The notes below the pieces were generated by a model, which did no database searches, was not told the origin of the DNA, and saw nothing but the letters and a program-made list of their open reading frames with translations. Below, piece after piece: positions 9,478 to 17,414 of a stretch of 64,000 nt of DNA. The position numbers and the translations under genes are program-made. Every line of letters begins with the position of its first letter. Within the stretch, counting starts at the first letter, position 1. The stretch is from Brevibacillus formosus (lineage in GTDB: Bacteria > Bacillota > Bacilli > Brevibacillales > Brevibacillaceae), in NCBI RefSeq assembly GCF_003013405.1, contig NZ_PXZL01000007.1, positions 248,001-312,000 of the forward strand, read 5' to 3'.

Positions 9478-10305
9478 TTATTTGGATTGATAGATGAACG
9501 CTTTGATAATATGCCGTTGTGCCACGAAGAAAATCACGAGAATCGGTAGAATGAGAATCATGTTGCCCGCCATCATGACGTTCCACAAGGTTCCGCCGTC
9601 GGACATGTGCAAGCTGGATATTCCGATTGGCAAGGTACGAACCTCGTCGCTGTTGGTCATAATCAGCGGCCAGAAATAGTCGTTCCAGTGGTAAATAAAG
9701 CTAAACAGGCCAAAAGTGACTAGCACTGGCTTTGCCATCGGCACCATGATCGTCCACATGATCTTCCATTCGGACGCGTTATCCAGACGTGCTGCCTCGA
9801 TCACTTCATCAGGCACCTGCATGAATGCTTGTCTGAGCAGGAAGATTCCGAAAGCACTGGCTGCGTACGGCAGGATGAGCGACCACAGTGTGTTGACGAG
9901 TCCCCAACCGCTCAATTGCACGTAGATCGGCAAAAAGATGACTTGTCCAGGAATCATCAAGACAATCAAGACAAGACCAAACAACAGATTGCGACCGGGA
10001 AACTTGTAGCGCGCAAAAGCGTAAGCCGCAGGCACCGCCGTCAAAAATTGCAGGATCAAAATCCCTACCGCAACCAGAATGCTGTTCCACGTATACATCA
10101 GGAACGGACCTGATTCCCAGGCTTGGGCAAAGTTGCTCCACTCCCACGTCTCAGGCAAAAGCGTCGGGGGAAATTGCCGGACCTCTGGCATCGTTTTGAA
10201 AGCCGTCGATGCCATCCACAGAAACGGGAACACAAACAGGAAAGCCACGATCAAAAGTCCAATCCATTCCACGGTCTTGCGTGAAGCCAAAACCACTCGA
10301 TACAT
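9478..10305 (-). CDS. ugpE: ABC transporter permease, UgpE type
   Basis: Inner-membrane permease of 275 residues with six predicted helices, of the MalG/UgpE (BPD_transp_1) family. The EAA loop that docks onto the ATPase reads EAARLDNASEWKIMWTIMVP near residue 170. AAGGAGGAGC precedes the ATG. It lies 27 bases after ugpA and 32 bases before ugpB, consistent with one heterodimeric importer encoded by the operon. Confidence 0.93.
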   Translation of the reverse strand: MYRVVLASRKTVEWIGLLIVAFLFVFPFLWMASTAFKTMPEVRQFPPTLLPETWEWSNFAQAWESGPFLMYTWNSILVAVGILILQFLTAVPAAYAFARYKFPGRNLLFGLVLIVLMIPGQVIFLPIYVQLSGWGLVNTLWSLILPYAASAFGIFLLRQAFMQVPDEVIEAARLDNASEWKIMWTIMVPMAKPVLVTFGLFSFIYHWNDYFWPLIMTNSDEVRTLPIGISSLHMSDGGTLWNVMMAGNMILILPILVIFFVAQRHIIKAFIYQSK

Positions 10306-10332
10306 GCTGCTCCTCCTTTCACGACGAGTTCA

Positions 10333-11289
10333 TCAACGATAATGCACGCGCTTGGACATCACCAGGAAATGTACAGCTGTTAAAATCCCTACCAGTATCA
10401 GCAAAATGACAGAGGCAGCCGAAGCAATCCCGCCATTGTAGAAGTCCATGCCCTGCTCGTAAATGTAGTAGACAAGCATGTTCGTACTATTGATTGGACC
10501 ACCCTGCGTCATAATGGCAATCGTGTCGAACGCTTGAAAGGATGAGATCGTATTGATAATCAGCAAAAAGAAAATCGTCGGCGACAGCATCGGTATCGTA
10601 ATCCGTCTCAGAGTCCGCCACCACGGCGATTGATCGAGCGCTGCTGCCTCGTATATATCGCCCGGAATACTTTGCAATCCTGCGATGAAAATGAGCGTGT
10701 TATAGCCGACACCTTTCCAAATGCTGACGATAATCAGTGACAGCAAGGAGCTTTTCGGGTCAGTCAGCCACGTATACGCAGGCAGTCCGACCGCTTCCAG
10801 TCCTGCGTTCAACAGGCCAAACTGCGGGTCCATCAGCCACATCCACAGCATCGAGACAGATACCAGCGAAATGATGTGAGGACTGAAAACAGTCGCCTGA
10901 ATAATGCCGTACACCTTTGCCTTTTTGTTCAGCCATAGGGCGAGCAGGAAAGATAGCGTCAATCCGATCCCCACTGTCGCAATGGTAAAGACCGCGGTAT
11001 TTCCCAATACTTGATGAAAATCTCCGTCCTTCATCAAGTCCTGATAGTTTTGCAAGCCTACCCATTCCATTTGCTCCAAATTGATCAATGACCAGTCCTG
11101 AAAGCTCAAATAAATGATCGAGCCAATCGGGTAAAAGAAGAACAGGACGAAGCAAATCAATGCGGGTGCCAGATACAAGTACGGACGCAGCCGGGATGCG
11201 AGGTCAGACCATGCAAATGCCTGTGAACGCACTTCTGTTTTCGACTGGCTTACACCCGGCAACTCCTGTACAGTTGCCGCTTTTCGCAT
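10333..11289 (-). CDS. ugpA: ABC transporter permease, UgpA type
   Basis: Second permease subunit, 318 residues, MalF/UgpA family. A hydrophilic N-terminal tail of about 30 residues is followed by six helices starting YLYLAPALICFVLFFFYPIG. The EAA loop is EAAALDQSPWWRTLRRITIP. Its ATG overlaps the ugpC stop by one base (TGATG), indicating translational coupling with the ATPase gene. Confidence 0.93.
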   Translation of the reverse strand: MRKAATVQELPGVSQSKTEVRSQAFAWSDLASRLRPYLYLAPALICFVLFFFYPIGSIIYLSFQDWSLINLEQMEWVGLQNYQDLMKDGDFHQVLGNTAVFTIATVGIGLTLSFLLALWLNKKAKVYGIIQATVFSPHIISLVSVSMLWMWLMDPQFGLLNAGLEAVGLPAYTWLTDPKSSLLSLIIVSIWKGVGYNTLIFIAGLQSIPGDIYEAAALDQSPWWRTLRRITIPMLSPTIFFLLIINTISSFQAFDTIAIMTQGGPINSTNMLVYYIYEQGMDFYNGGIASAASVILLILVGILTAVHFLVMSKRVHYR

Positions 11290-12356
11290 CAGCTATCCCC
11301 TCCTGCGCGTGTCGATACAGGCACTCGTCCACTCATGCGACCCACTCGTTTCCCGCTCCCTTTTTCGAACACATACATGTACTCCCACGGTACAGTGACC
11401 GTGACCGAGGAGCCGACCTGCATCGCTGCCTCCGAGTCCGCTTTGACGATGACCCTGCCTTTTTCCGTCTCCACATGAAGGAGCGTGTCTGACCCGAGAA
11501 TTTCCCTGGATACGACCTGACCTCGTGCGCTCCACATCTCTTCGCTCGCGATGGCAGAGACCGCAGCAGGCAACAACACTGCTTTTTCCGGGCGGAATCC
11601 CCATACGTGCTCACTTTTGCCCTCCGCAGCAACAATGTTCATCGGCGGGGAACCGATAAATTGGGCAACAAACAGATTTTCCGGCTCCTGATACAAATCC
11701 ATCGGGGTCGCTACTTGCATAATGTGTCCGTCATTCATGACGACGATCTGATCGCCCATGGTCATTGCCTCGACCTGATCATGTGTCACGTAGATGAAGG
11801 TGCTGCCGAGCTGTTTATGCAGGCTCGTCAATTCCACACGCATCTGATTTCGCAGCTTCGCATCGAGATTGGAGAGCGGTTCGTCCATCAGGAAGACCTT
11901 TGGCTTTTTCACCATGGCCCGCGCGAGTGCAACACGTTGCCTTTGACCACCGGAGAGCTGAGAAGGCTTGCGCTTGAGGTAATCGGATAGCCCGACGATT
12001 TCCGCGATCTCCTCTACCAGCACCTGACATTCCTTTTTCGACGTTCCGCGGTTTCTCAAGCCATAGGCGATATTGTCGTACACGTTCATTGTTGGGTAGA
12101 GGGCGTAATTTTGAAAAACCATCGCAATATCACGCTTGCCAGGTGGCAATTGGTTCACCGTTTGATCACCGATTATGATTTTGCCGTCCGTCACTGTTTC
12201 CAAGCCAGCGATCATCCTGAGTGTGGTTGATTTCCCACAGCCGGACGGACCTACCAGAACCGTAAAGGAGCCGTCTGGAATGACCAAATCCAATCCTTTG
12301 ACCACGCTTTGATTCTGAAAGGCTTTCGTTACCTGCTCCAATACCACACGTGCCAT
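11289..12356 (-). CDS. ugpC: ABC transporter ATP-binding protein, UgpC/MsmX type
   Basis: 355-residue ATPase of the CUT1 importer class. Walker A GPSGCGKST at about 38-46, Q-loop in AMVFQNYALYPTMNV, signature LSGGQRQRVALARA at about 135, Walker B VFLMDEPLSNLDAKLR, and H-loop in YVTHDQVEAMTMGD. A C-terminal TOBE-like regulatory domain follows from about residue 235. It energises the UgpA/UgpE pair; overlap with ugpA by one base supports a shared transcript. AAGGAGGG lies twelve bases upstream of the ATG. Confidence 0.94.
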   Translation of the reverse strand: MARVVLEQVTKAFQNQSVVKGLDLVIPDGSFTVLVGPSGCGKSTTLRMIAGLETVTDGKIIIGDQTVNQLPPGKRDIAMVFQNYALYPTMNVYDNIAYGLRNRGTSKKECQVLVEEIAEIVGLSDYLKRKPSQLSGGQRQRVALARAMVKKPKVFLMDEPLSNLDAKLRNQMRVELTSLHKQLGSTFIYVTHDQVEAMTMGDQIVVMNDGHIMQVATPMDLYQEPENLFVAQFIGSPPMNIVAAEGKSEHVWGFRPEKAVLLPAAVSAIASEEMWSARGQVVSREILGSDTLLHVETEKGRVIVKADSEAAMQVGSSVTVTVPWEYMYVFEKGSGKRVGRMSGRVPVSTRAGGDS

Positions 12357-12362
12357 CTGTTT

Positions 12363-13025
12363 TTATTTCCCTCCTTGTGCCTTTGCGGCCAGCATCTCCG
12401 TAACAAATGCTTCGAAATCGGCGTAGCGGTAATCCGGAGAAGCGTAGGGCCATTTCTCTTGTCCGTACCACTCCAGCACGACAGATTGCACACCCGCTCC
12501 TACCGCAGCCAGTACATCATAGCGACTGTCGCCGATCATCATGGCTTGCTCGGGAGTTTTGCCTAGCGCTCCCAGCGCTTTTTGTACAGGCTCAGCCGAC
12601 GGCTTGCCCCGTGATACATCATCGACCGTGACGATTGCCTCAAACAGATGCTCAATCCCCGCCATCTCCAGACCAGCCAATGTAAACTCCCGTTGCTTGT
12701 TCGTGACAATCGCCATCGTAAAGCCCGCCGCCTTCAGCTTTTCCAACCCTTCGCGAACAAACGGAAACAGCTTGACGTGTTCTTCATGATGCTCCCGTAC
12801 ATACGCGAAGTATCTCGTCAGCACTTCCTTTTTGTCAGGGACACCTGCTGCTGTAGCAACTGCCGCTAAAAAGTCATCAAACGATTCTCCAAAACGCGCA
12901 AGAAGCTCTTCCCTGCTAAAGTGTCCCGGTGCGTACTGCTCAGCCGTAAAAGCAACGGCATCCACGACCGCATCCCGACTGTCCAGCAAGGTTCCGTCCA
13001 AATCAAATAACAACGCTTGAATCAA
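12363..13025 (-). CDS. HAD-superfamily phosphatase, phosphoglycolate phosphatase-like
   Basis: About 220 residues starting with TTG at 13025 (MIQALLFDLDGTLLDSRD), ten bases after AAGGAG. HAD motifs: DLDGT (nucleophile Asp), IVTNK (motif II), the lysine in SRGKPSAEP, and MIGDSRYDVLAA (motif IV Asp pair). An alpha-helical cap between motifs I and II puts it in the PGP/PpaX/GPP group. The start lies inside the end of glpP (23-base overlap). Given the operon, a glycerol-phosphate-type or phosphoglycolate substrate is plausible, but the sequence does not decide this. Confidence 0.85.
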   Translation of the reverse strand: MIQALLFDLDGTLLDSRDAVVDAVAFTAEQYAPGHFSREELLARFGESFDDFLAAVATAAGVPDKKEVLTRYFAYVREHHEEHVKLFPFVREGLEKLKAAGFTMAIVTNKQREFTLAGLEMAGIEHLFEAIVTVDDVSRGKPSAEPVQKALGALGKTPEQAMMIGDSRYDVLAAVGAGVQSVVLEWYGQEKWPYASPDYRYADFEAFVTEMLAAKAQGGK

Positions 13026-13602
13026 GGTTCTTACACTCCTTCCACAGCAGGGGACTTCCGACTGAAACAGCTGTCGCTCCATGCTTTAATACTTCCTCCA
13101 TCTGTTCTTGCTTGCGAATCAGACCACCAGAAATGATCGGGGTATCGATCACATTACGAAATTCTTCGATAAACTCCGGCAGCAAGCCAGGCATCAGCTC
13201 AACAGCGTCAGGCTGTGTATCTTGCAGGGAAGTTAAGCCTGATTTAATCGAGTCGCTATCTACCAAAAACAAACGCTGAATCGTCAGCAGGCCTTGCTTT
13301 TTCGCCAGCTTGACCAGTGTGTTGCGCGTAGTGACGATCCCGTCTGGCTTGACGTAGTGTCCCAAAAATGCAATGCCTTCCCGGTCATGACTGATTCCGC
13401 CAATCCGCTCCAAATGAAGAAAAACAGGGATATTTTTCGACTTAAAATAATCCACGTAGCCTTTAATTACACCAATGTTGCCAATCGAGAGTACCGCAGC
13501 ACTCAAATTTGCCTCTGCCGCTTTTTCCAGGTGCTTCGCTTCTTTTACGGAAGCGATTAGCTTGTACTGTGCCAGTCTTGCACGAAACTGTTCCCGGTTC
13601 AT
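13003..13602 (-). CDS. glpP: Glycerol-3-phosphate-responsive antiterminator GlpP
   Basis: 199 residues, the usual length of Bacillus GlpP, a TIM-barrel RNA-binding protein that, with glycerol-3-phosphate, prevents termination in leaders of glp genes. Recognisable stretches are NIGVIKGYVDYFKSKNIPVF, GHYVKPDGIVTTRN and PGLLPEF. It is the first gene of the ugp-like operon and stands directly behind a leader terminator, so it probably controls its own operon. Start ATG is preceded by AAGGAGGC. The last bases overlap the phosphatase gene. Confidence 0.92.
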   Translation of the reverse strand: MNREQFRARLAQYKLIASVKEAKHLEKAAEANLSAAVLSIGNIGVIKGYVDYFKSKNIPVFLHLERIGGISHDREGIAFLGHYVKPDGIVTTRNTLVKLAKKQGLLTIQRLFLVDSDSIKSGLTSLQDTQPDAVELMPGLLPEFIEEFRNVIDTPIISGGLIRKQEQMEEVLKHGATAVSVGSPLLWKECKNLDSSVVI

Positions 13603-13628
13603 CGCTTACGCCTCCTTATGCCCAAGAC

Positions 13629-13697
13629 AAAAAACCCTGCGACATGACAATGCCAAAGAACTCTCTATGAAAGTGCTTGGAAAGGCTGTCGGGGGTT
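13629..13697 (-). terminator. Leader terminator ahead of glpP, probable GlpP target
   Basis: On the minus strand CCCCCGACA (13686-13697 region) can pair with TGTCGCAGGG, followed at once by TTTTTTG, 27 bases before the glpP start. The loop is long (about 40 bases) with weaker internal pairing. A terminator in the leader of a GlpP-headed operon is where antitermination would be expected; the GlpP contact itself is inferred. Confidence 0.55.
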
Positions 13698-13831
13698 TCT
13701 CCATGGCTCCAACCGAAGGGATGTGTTCACTTGTCACTTTGAATGGTACTGTACGAGCGTTAAGGAAGCTTAAAGGAAATGTTAATTATCGGAAAAGATG
13801 TGGTTTACAATTTGATCGGACTTTAGTGGAG

Positions 13832-13933
13832 GAGAGGAAAAAGGAGAAACCACTCAGGCTTCTTGTCACACCTGCTGGGGGTTTGACTGGCCTGGTTCCA
13901 AAGACCCTTCGTCGGTTTCTCCTTTTTCCTCTC
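13832..13933. repeat. Long nested inverted repeat (structured element) in the glpP upstream region
   Basis: Two perfect 20-bp arms (gagaggaaaaaggagaaacc and its complement at 13914-13933) enclose 62 bases that themselves contain CAGGC/GCCTG and GTCAcACC/GGtTTGAC pairings. The element folds as one extended hairpin on either strand, has no T-run, and lies between the udp-like terminator and the glpP leader. It may be a structured RNA or a MITE-like repeat; no coding potential is seen. Confidence 0.7.
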
Positions 13934-13961
13934 TACAGCTACTGGTTCTTTATCAAGCTTA

Positions 13962-14000
13962 TAAAAATAAAAACACCCAGAACCATTCAGTCCTGAGTGT
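13962..14000 (-). terminator. Terminator of the nucleoside phosphorylase operon
   Basis: ACACTCAGGAC/GTTCTGGGTGT (11 bp with two G-T pairs), then TTTTTATTTTTA on the minus strand, 16 bases after the phosphorylase stop. Confidence 0.85.
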
Positions 14001-14015
14001 ATGCCATGATGATGT

Positions 14016-14738
14016 TTACGAAACCGCAATAACCGCATCCAATGCGATCAACGCTTCCACTTCAATAGCTTTTGCCATCACATCGGTGTGCGGGTTATAC
14101 GATTCGAGCAGGTCTGCATCTGCATATCCGTCGATTGCTAAAATAGAGCCTGCCTTCATACCGCGGAGAGCCGCAATCACGAAGAGGGCGGTGTTTTCCA
14201 TTTCGACTGCCAAAACGCCTGCTTTTTGGTACAGCTTATGCGGGAACTCCAACACCCCACTGTAAAAGACATCGAGTGTCAGCGTGATTCCTTCGAATAC
14301 CTTCAAGTCTGATGCGTTTTCTCCCGCTGCTTGTACGAGCGCGTCCACGACATGGCGATTGGCAACAGCCGGGAAGCCCGCTGGAACCAACTGACTGGTC
14401 AAGCCGTCTTGGCGAACCGCTGCGGAGCTGATAACGAGGCTGCCTGTTTCTATTTCCTTTTGATATGATCCGGCAGTTCCTACACGAATGATGACCTGAA
14501 CGCCGCCCTTCGCCAGCTCCTCGAAGCATACAGCTGCTCCCGGTGCGCCTACCCCATGGCTCACTATCGCTACCTCTACGCCTTTCCACGTACCCGCATA
14601 GCTGTGATACTCGCGGTTTTCCCCGATTTGACGCTGATCGTCGAGTTTCGATGCAATCAAGGCGGCGCGTTTTGGATCACCGCACACGATGACGCGCTTT
14701 GGGAGTTGTTCTGGATCTATCTTTAGATTTGTCAACAT
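14016..14738 (-). CDS. Nucleoside phosphorylase, uridine phosphorylase-like (NP-I family)
   Basis: About 240 residues from ATG 14738, preceded by AAAGGAG. NP-I hexameric family: VIVCGDPKRAALIASKL binds phosphate near the N-terminus, SHGVGAPGAAVCFEEL and IRVGTAGSYQKEIETG are the central phosphate/ribose motifs, and AVEMENTALF with the IDGY region near 205 forms the ribose/base pocket. The reaction is phosphorolysis of a nucleoside to base and (deoxy)ribose-1-phosphate. It is last in an operon headed by a SAM-I riboswitch and encoding a nucleoside ABC importer, so 5-methylthioadenosine or a related sulfur nucleoside is a possible substrate; uridine or a purine nucleoside are alternatives. The start overlaps the preceding oxidoreductase gene by 62 bases. 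Confidence 0.88.
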   Translation of the reverse strand: MLTNLKIDPEQLPKRVIVCGDPKRAALIASKLDDQRQIGENREYHSYAGTWKGVEVAIVSHGVGAPGAAVCFEELAKGGVQVIIRVGTAGSYQKEIETGSLVISSAAVRQDGLTSQLVPAGFPAVANRHVVDALVQAAGENASDLKVFEGITLTLDVFYSGVLEFPHKLYQKAGVLAVEMENTALFVIAALRGMKAGSILAIDGYADADLLESYNPHTDVMAKAIEVEALIALDAVIAVS

Positions 14739-15405
14739 CACAATCGAACTCCTTTTTCTCCCATTCATCCTCTGGGATCGGCAACGCTTCACCGGAGAAC
14801 CGCTCTTCGCGGAACGGGTCTGCGATCAAGTGAAAACCATTTTGCTCCCAGAAGCCGGGCTTGTTTTCCGTCATAAATTCAATTCCTCTGATCCACTTCA
14901 CGCTTTTCCAGAAATACAGATGAGGAACAACCAGGCGAAGCGGCCAGCCGTGCTTGTCCGTCAGTCGCTCTCCATCAAAGGAGTGAGCCAGCAGCACATC
15001 ATCACGCTCCAGATCAGCGAGCGGCACATTGGCGGTATAGTCATGATCACCGTGCAGCATGACGAAGTTCGCCCGCGGAGTCACGCCAATCGCCTGTAGA
15101 AAATCACGAAAACGCACGCCCGTAAACGCATTGTCAAAACGGGACCAGCGCGTCACGCAGTGAATGTCGCTCGTCACTGTCACCTGCGGCATCGCCATGA
15201 TCTCTTCGTAGGAGAGCGTCACTTCCTGGTCTACCTCACCGAAAACGCGCAGTGTCCATTCGTTCATGTCATACACTGGCACGTCTCCCTCATGCAAAAT
15301 GGGAAAACGCTCTGTCAGGATTTGTCCTGGCGGAAGTCGTTTGGCGAGTCCCGGTCCCACTGGGGCGGGAACTTTCATTCTTTTGATCCGATCTGCCTTG
15401 TTCAT
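14677..15405 (-). CDS. Sulfite oxidase-like molybdopterin oxidoreductase (YuiH/MsrP family)
   Basis: 242 residues, cytoplasmic (no signal peptide). The molybdopterin-binding core includes SDIHCVTRWSRFDNAFTGV, where the Cys would ligate molybdenum, LHGDHDYTANVPL, and HGWPLRLVVPHLYFWKSVKW. The core matches Bacillus YuiH and the catalytic subunit of methionine-sulfoxide reductase MsrP. The C-terminal tail EDEWEKKEFDCDVDKSKDRS runs 62 bases into the next gene and is longer than usual, perhaps by loss of an earlier stop. Co-transcription with a SAM-riboswitch-controlled importer fits a sulfur-related role, but the electron acceptor and substrate are unknown. Confidence 0.86.
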   Translation of the reverse strand: MNKADRIKRMKVPAPVGPGLAKRLPPGQILTERFPILHEGDVPVYDMNEWTLRVFGEVDQEVTLSYEEIMAMPQVTVTSDIHCVTRWSRFDNAFTGVRFRDFLQAIGVTPRANFVMLHGDHDYTANVPLADLERDDVLLAHSFDGERLTDKHGWPLRLVVPHLYFWKSVKWIRGIEFMTENKPGFWEQNGFHLIADPFREERFSGEALPIPEDEWEKKEFDCDVDKSKDRSRTTPKARHRVR

Positions 15406-15442
15406 ATCGCATTTCCCCCTGTCTACGCTGTATGGCCTGTGT

Positions 15443-16357
15443 TTAACGGGTGCTTTGCTGATTGTCGCTGCCGATCTGACTCTTATTCTTCAAGAAGAAC
15501 ATCGCCGCAATCGTCAGCACGTATGGCAGCATGGCCGTAAATTGAGTCGGAAGCGAAAAGCCCTGCAAACGAATGCTAAGCGCATCCATCAACCCGAACA
15601 AAAGGCTCGAAGCCAAAATACCGAGTGGATGCGACTGCCCCATCATCATCGCTACCAATGCGATAAAGCCTCGACCAGCCGTCATGCCTTCTGTAAACAT
15701 CGTGACTTGCCCCAGGGAAAGCTGTGCCCCTGCAATCCCGCACAATGCACCACTCATCACAATCGCCAGTACCTGAAGCCCGGTCACCTTCAGACCGAGA
15801 CTGCGCGCCGCAACGGGATTCAGACCAACTGCGAGGACGCGGAAGCCCGTAACCGTCCGATAAAAGAACACATACAACAAAATCGCAACCAAAAACGCAA
15901 AGTACACGAGCGGTGAATGACCAGAGATAATGCCTCCGATGACCGGAATATCGTGAATGAAAGGAATCTCGACGGTGGGCAAGCCAGCCATATCCTTATC
16001 GTAAAACGCCCCTTTGACACCGAAGATCGCACGCAGTGCAAATGTCGTCAACCCCAGCGCGAGAAAGTTAATCGCCACACCTATGACGATTTCATTCGCC
16101 CTAAGCCTGATCGTCATGTACGCGAATAACAGTGAAAAGACAATGCTGACCAGCGCCGCAATCAAAACGGCCAGAAAGAGATTCCCGGTAAAATGATTGC
16201 CGACAATCGCGGAAAAGGCACCGACCAGCACCAATCCCTCCAAGCCAACATTAAAAATTCCGACACGTGCGCAGAGCGCTCCACCCAAAGCTGCCAGCAA
16301 GATCGGCGTGACCATCCGAATGGTAGAACTGAGAAGGGACCAATCAAAGAGCTCCAT
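15443..16357 (-). CDS. Nucleoside ABC transporter permease (NupQ/YufQ-like)
   Basis: 304-residue branched-chain-type permease (BPD_transp_2) with about eight helices, MVTPILLAALGGALCARVGIFNVGLEGLVLVGAF being the family opening and GLNPVAARSLGLKVTGLQVLA the cytoplasmic coupling loop. Such permeases pair with BMP-family binding proteins. It overlaps the upstream permease by 14 bases and is preceded by GGAGGGG. Together with the upstream permease it forms the membrane channel. Confidence 0.92.
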   Translation of the reverse strand: MELFDWSLLSSTIRMVTPILLAALGGALCARVGIFNVGLEGLVLVGAFSAIVGNHFTGNLFLAVLIAALVSIVFSLLFAYMTIRLRANEIVIGVAINFLALGLTTFALRAIFGVKGAFYDKDMAGLPTVEIPFIHDIPVIGGIISGHSPLVYFAFLVAILLYVFFYRTVTGFRVLAVGLNPVAARSLGLKVTGLQVLAIVMSGALCGIAGAQLSLGQVTMFTEGMTAGRGFIALVAMMMGQSHPLGILASSLLFGLMDALSIRLQGFSLPTQFTAMLPYVLTIAAMFFLKNKSQIGSDNQQSTR

Positions 16358-17414
16358 GCGATTCCCCTCCTTTTGCCTTCCGCTTTTTCCACCAGTCGTA
16401 GCTGAACTTGGCGGAGATGAACAATATCAATACGGCTTGTATAACACTTGCTAGCTCCAGCGGCACATCCGTATTGCGCTCTACACCCATGGCACCTGTC
16501 TGAAAAGCAGCAAGCAGGATCGAAGTCACAATGATGCCAAGTGGGTGCGAGTTCGCAAGCAGAGCTGCCATCAGGCCCGTCCAGGCGAAGCCCGGTACAG
16601 TCAGCGCCCCGTCCACAAAACGATAGTGCGCCCCCATTACCTCGACGGTTCCCGCCAAGCCAGCCAGTCCACCACTGGCAAACATCCCGGTCAGCATCAC
16701 CCGAATCCGATTAATTCCTCCGTATTGAGCAAACAGCGAGTTTTGGCCCAGCATCTTCACTTCATAGCCAAAAGGCGTAAAACGAAGTACCCAGAACAAC
16801 AGCAGCGCTGCAACGATCGCAAACAAAAACCCTGCATGCACACTCATCCCGGCAAACAGCTTCGGAAGCCACGCACTTTTCTCCAGCATGACAGTCTGTG
16901 CCAGTGCCGCAGAACCCGAGCGATCCCGGAATGGCTCTGTCACGAGATAGCTCGCAAACAATACCGCGATGTAGTTGAAGAGCAGCGTAGAGATGAGCAA
17001 CGGAATACGAAAGCGTGCTTCCATAAAGCCTGGCAACAACGCCCAGAACCCGCCAACCGCCATTCCTGCGAAAATACCCGCCACAATTTTGATCATTCCC
17101 GGTGCTGGCAAATAGATCGCGACTAACGCAGCACTGACGGCACCCAGCACCATTTGCCCTTCCGCCCCCAGGTTGAATACCCCTGCCCGAAATGCGAGGG
17201 AAAGCCCCAAGGCAATCAGCATGATAGGTGTGGCTCTCGCTAATGTAGATGTAAAGAAATAAAAACTGCCAAAGGCCCCTTTCCACATTTCCTGATAGGT
17301 GCCCAAAATCGATTCGCCAACTGCAGCAATGACCAGCGCCCCGGTCAACAAACCGATGACGACAGCCAAGAACGGCTGAACCAATGACTTAGATAGCTCT
17401 TTGATTGCTGCCAT
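16344..17414 (-). CDS. Nucleoside ABC transporter permease (NupP/YufP-like)
   Basis: 356 residues, second BPD_transp_2 permease. A longer N-terminal segment with a first helix (PFLAVVIGLLTGALVIAA) precedes the conserved RATPIMLIALGLSLAFRAGVFNLGAEGQ core; the coupling loop is FTPFGYEVKMLGQNSLFAQY. It overlaps the ATPase gene by 26 bases. GGAGG lies upstream of the ATG at 17414. Substrate class (purine or other nucleoside) is inferred from the family. Confidence 0.92.
   Translation of the reverse strand: MAAIKELSKSLVQPFLAVVIGLLTGALVIAAVGESILGTYQEMWKGAFGSFYFFTSTLARATPIMLIALGLSLAFRAGVFNLGAEGQMVLGAVSAALVAIYLPAPGMIKIVAGIFAGMAVGGFWALLPGFMEARFRIPLLISTLLFNYIAVLFASYLVTEPFRDRSGSAALAQTVMLEKSAWLPKLFAGMSVHAGFLFAIVAALLLFWVLRFTPFGYEVKMLGQNSLFAQYGGINRIRVMLTGMFASGGLAGLAGTVEVMGAHYRFVDGALTVPGFAWTGLMAALLANSHPLGIIVTSILLAAFQTGAMGVERNTDVPLELASVIQAVLILFISAKFSYDWWKKRKAKGGESHGAL

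Noticed and set aside
13475..13996. 173-codon plus-strand frame over the glpP upstream region
   Set aside because: It runs through the glpP coding strand, the leader terminator and the nested inverted repeat; composition and lack of a ribosome site mark it as chance.
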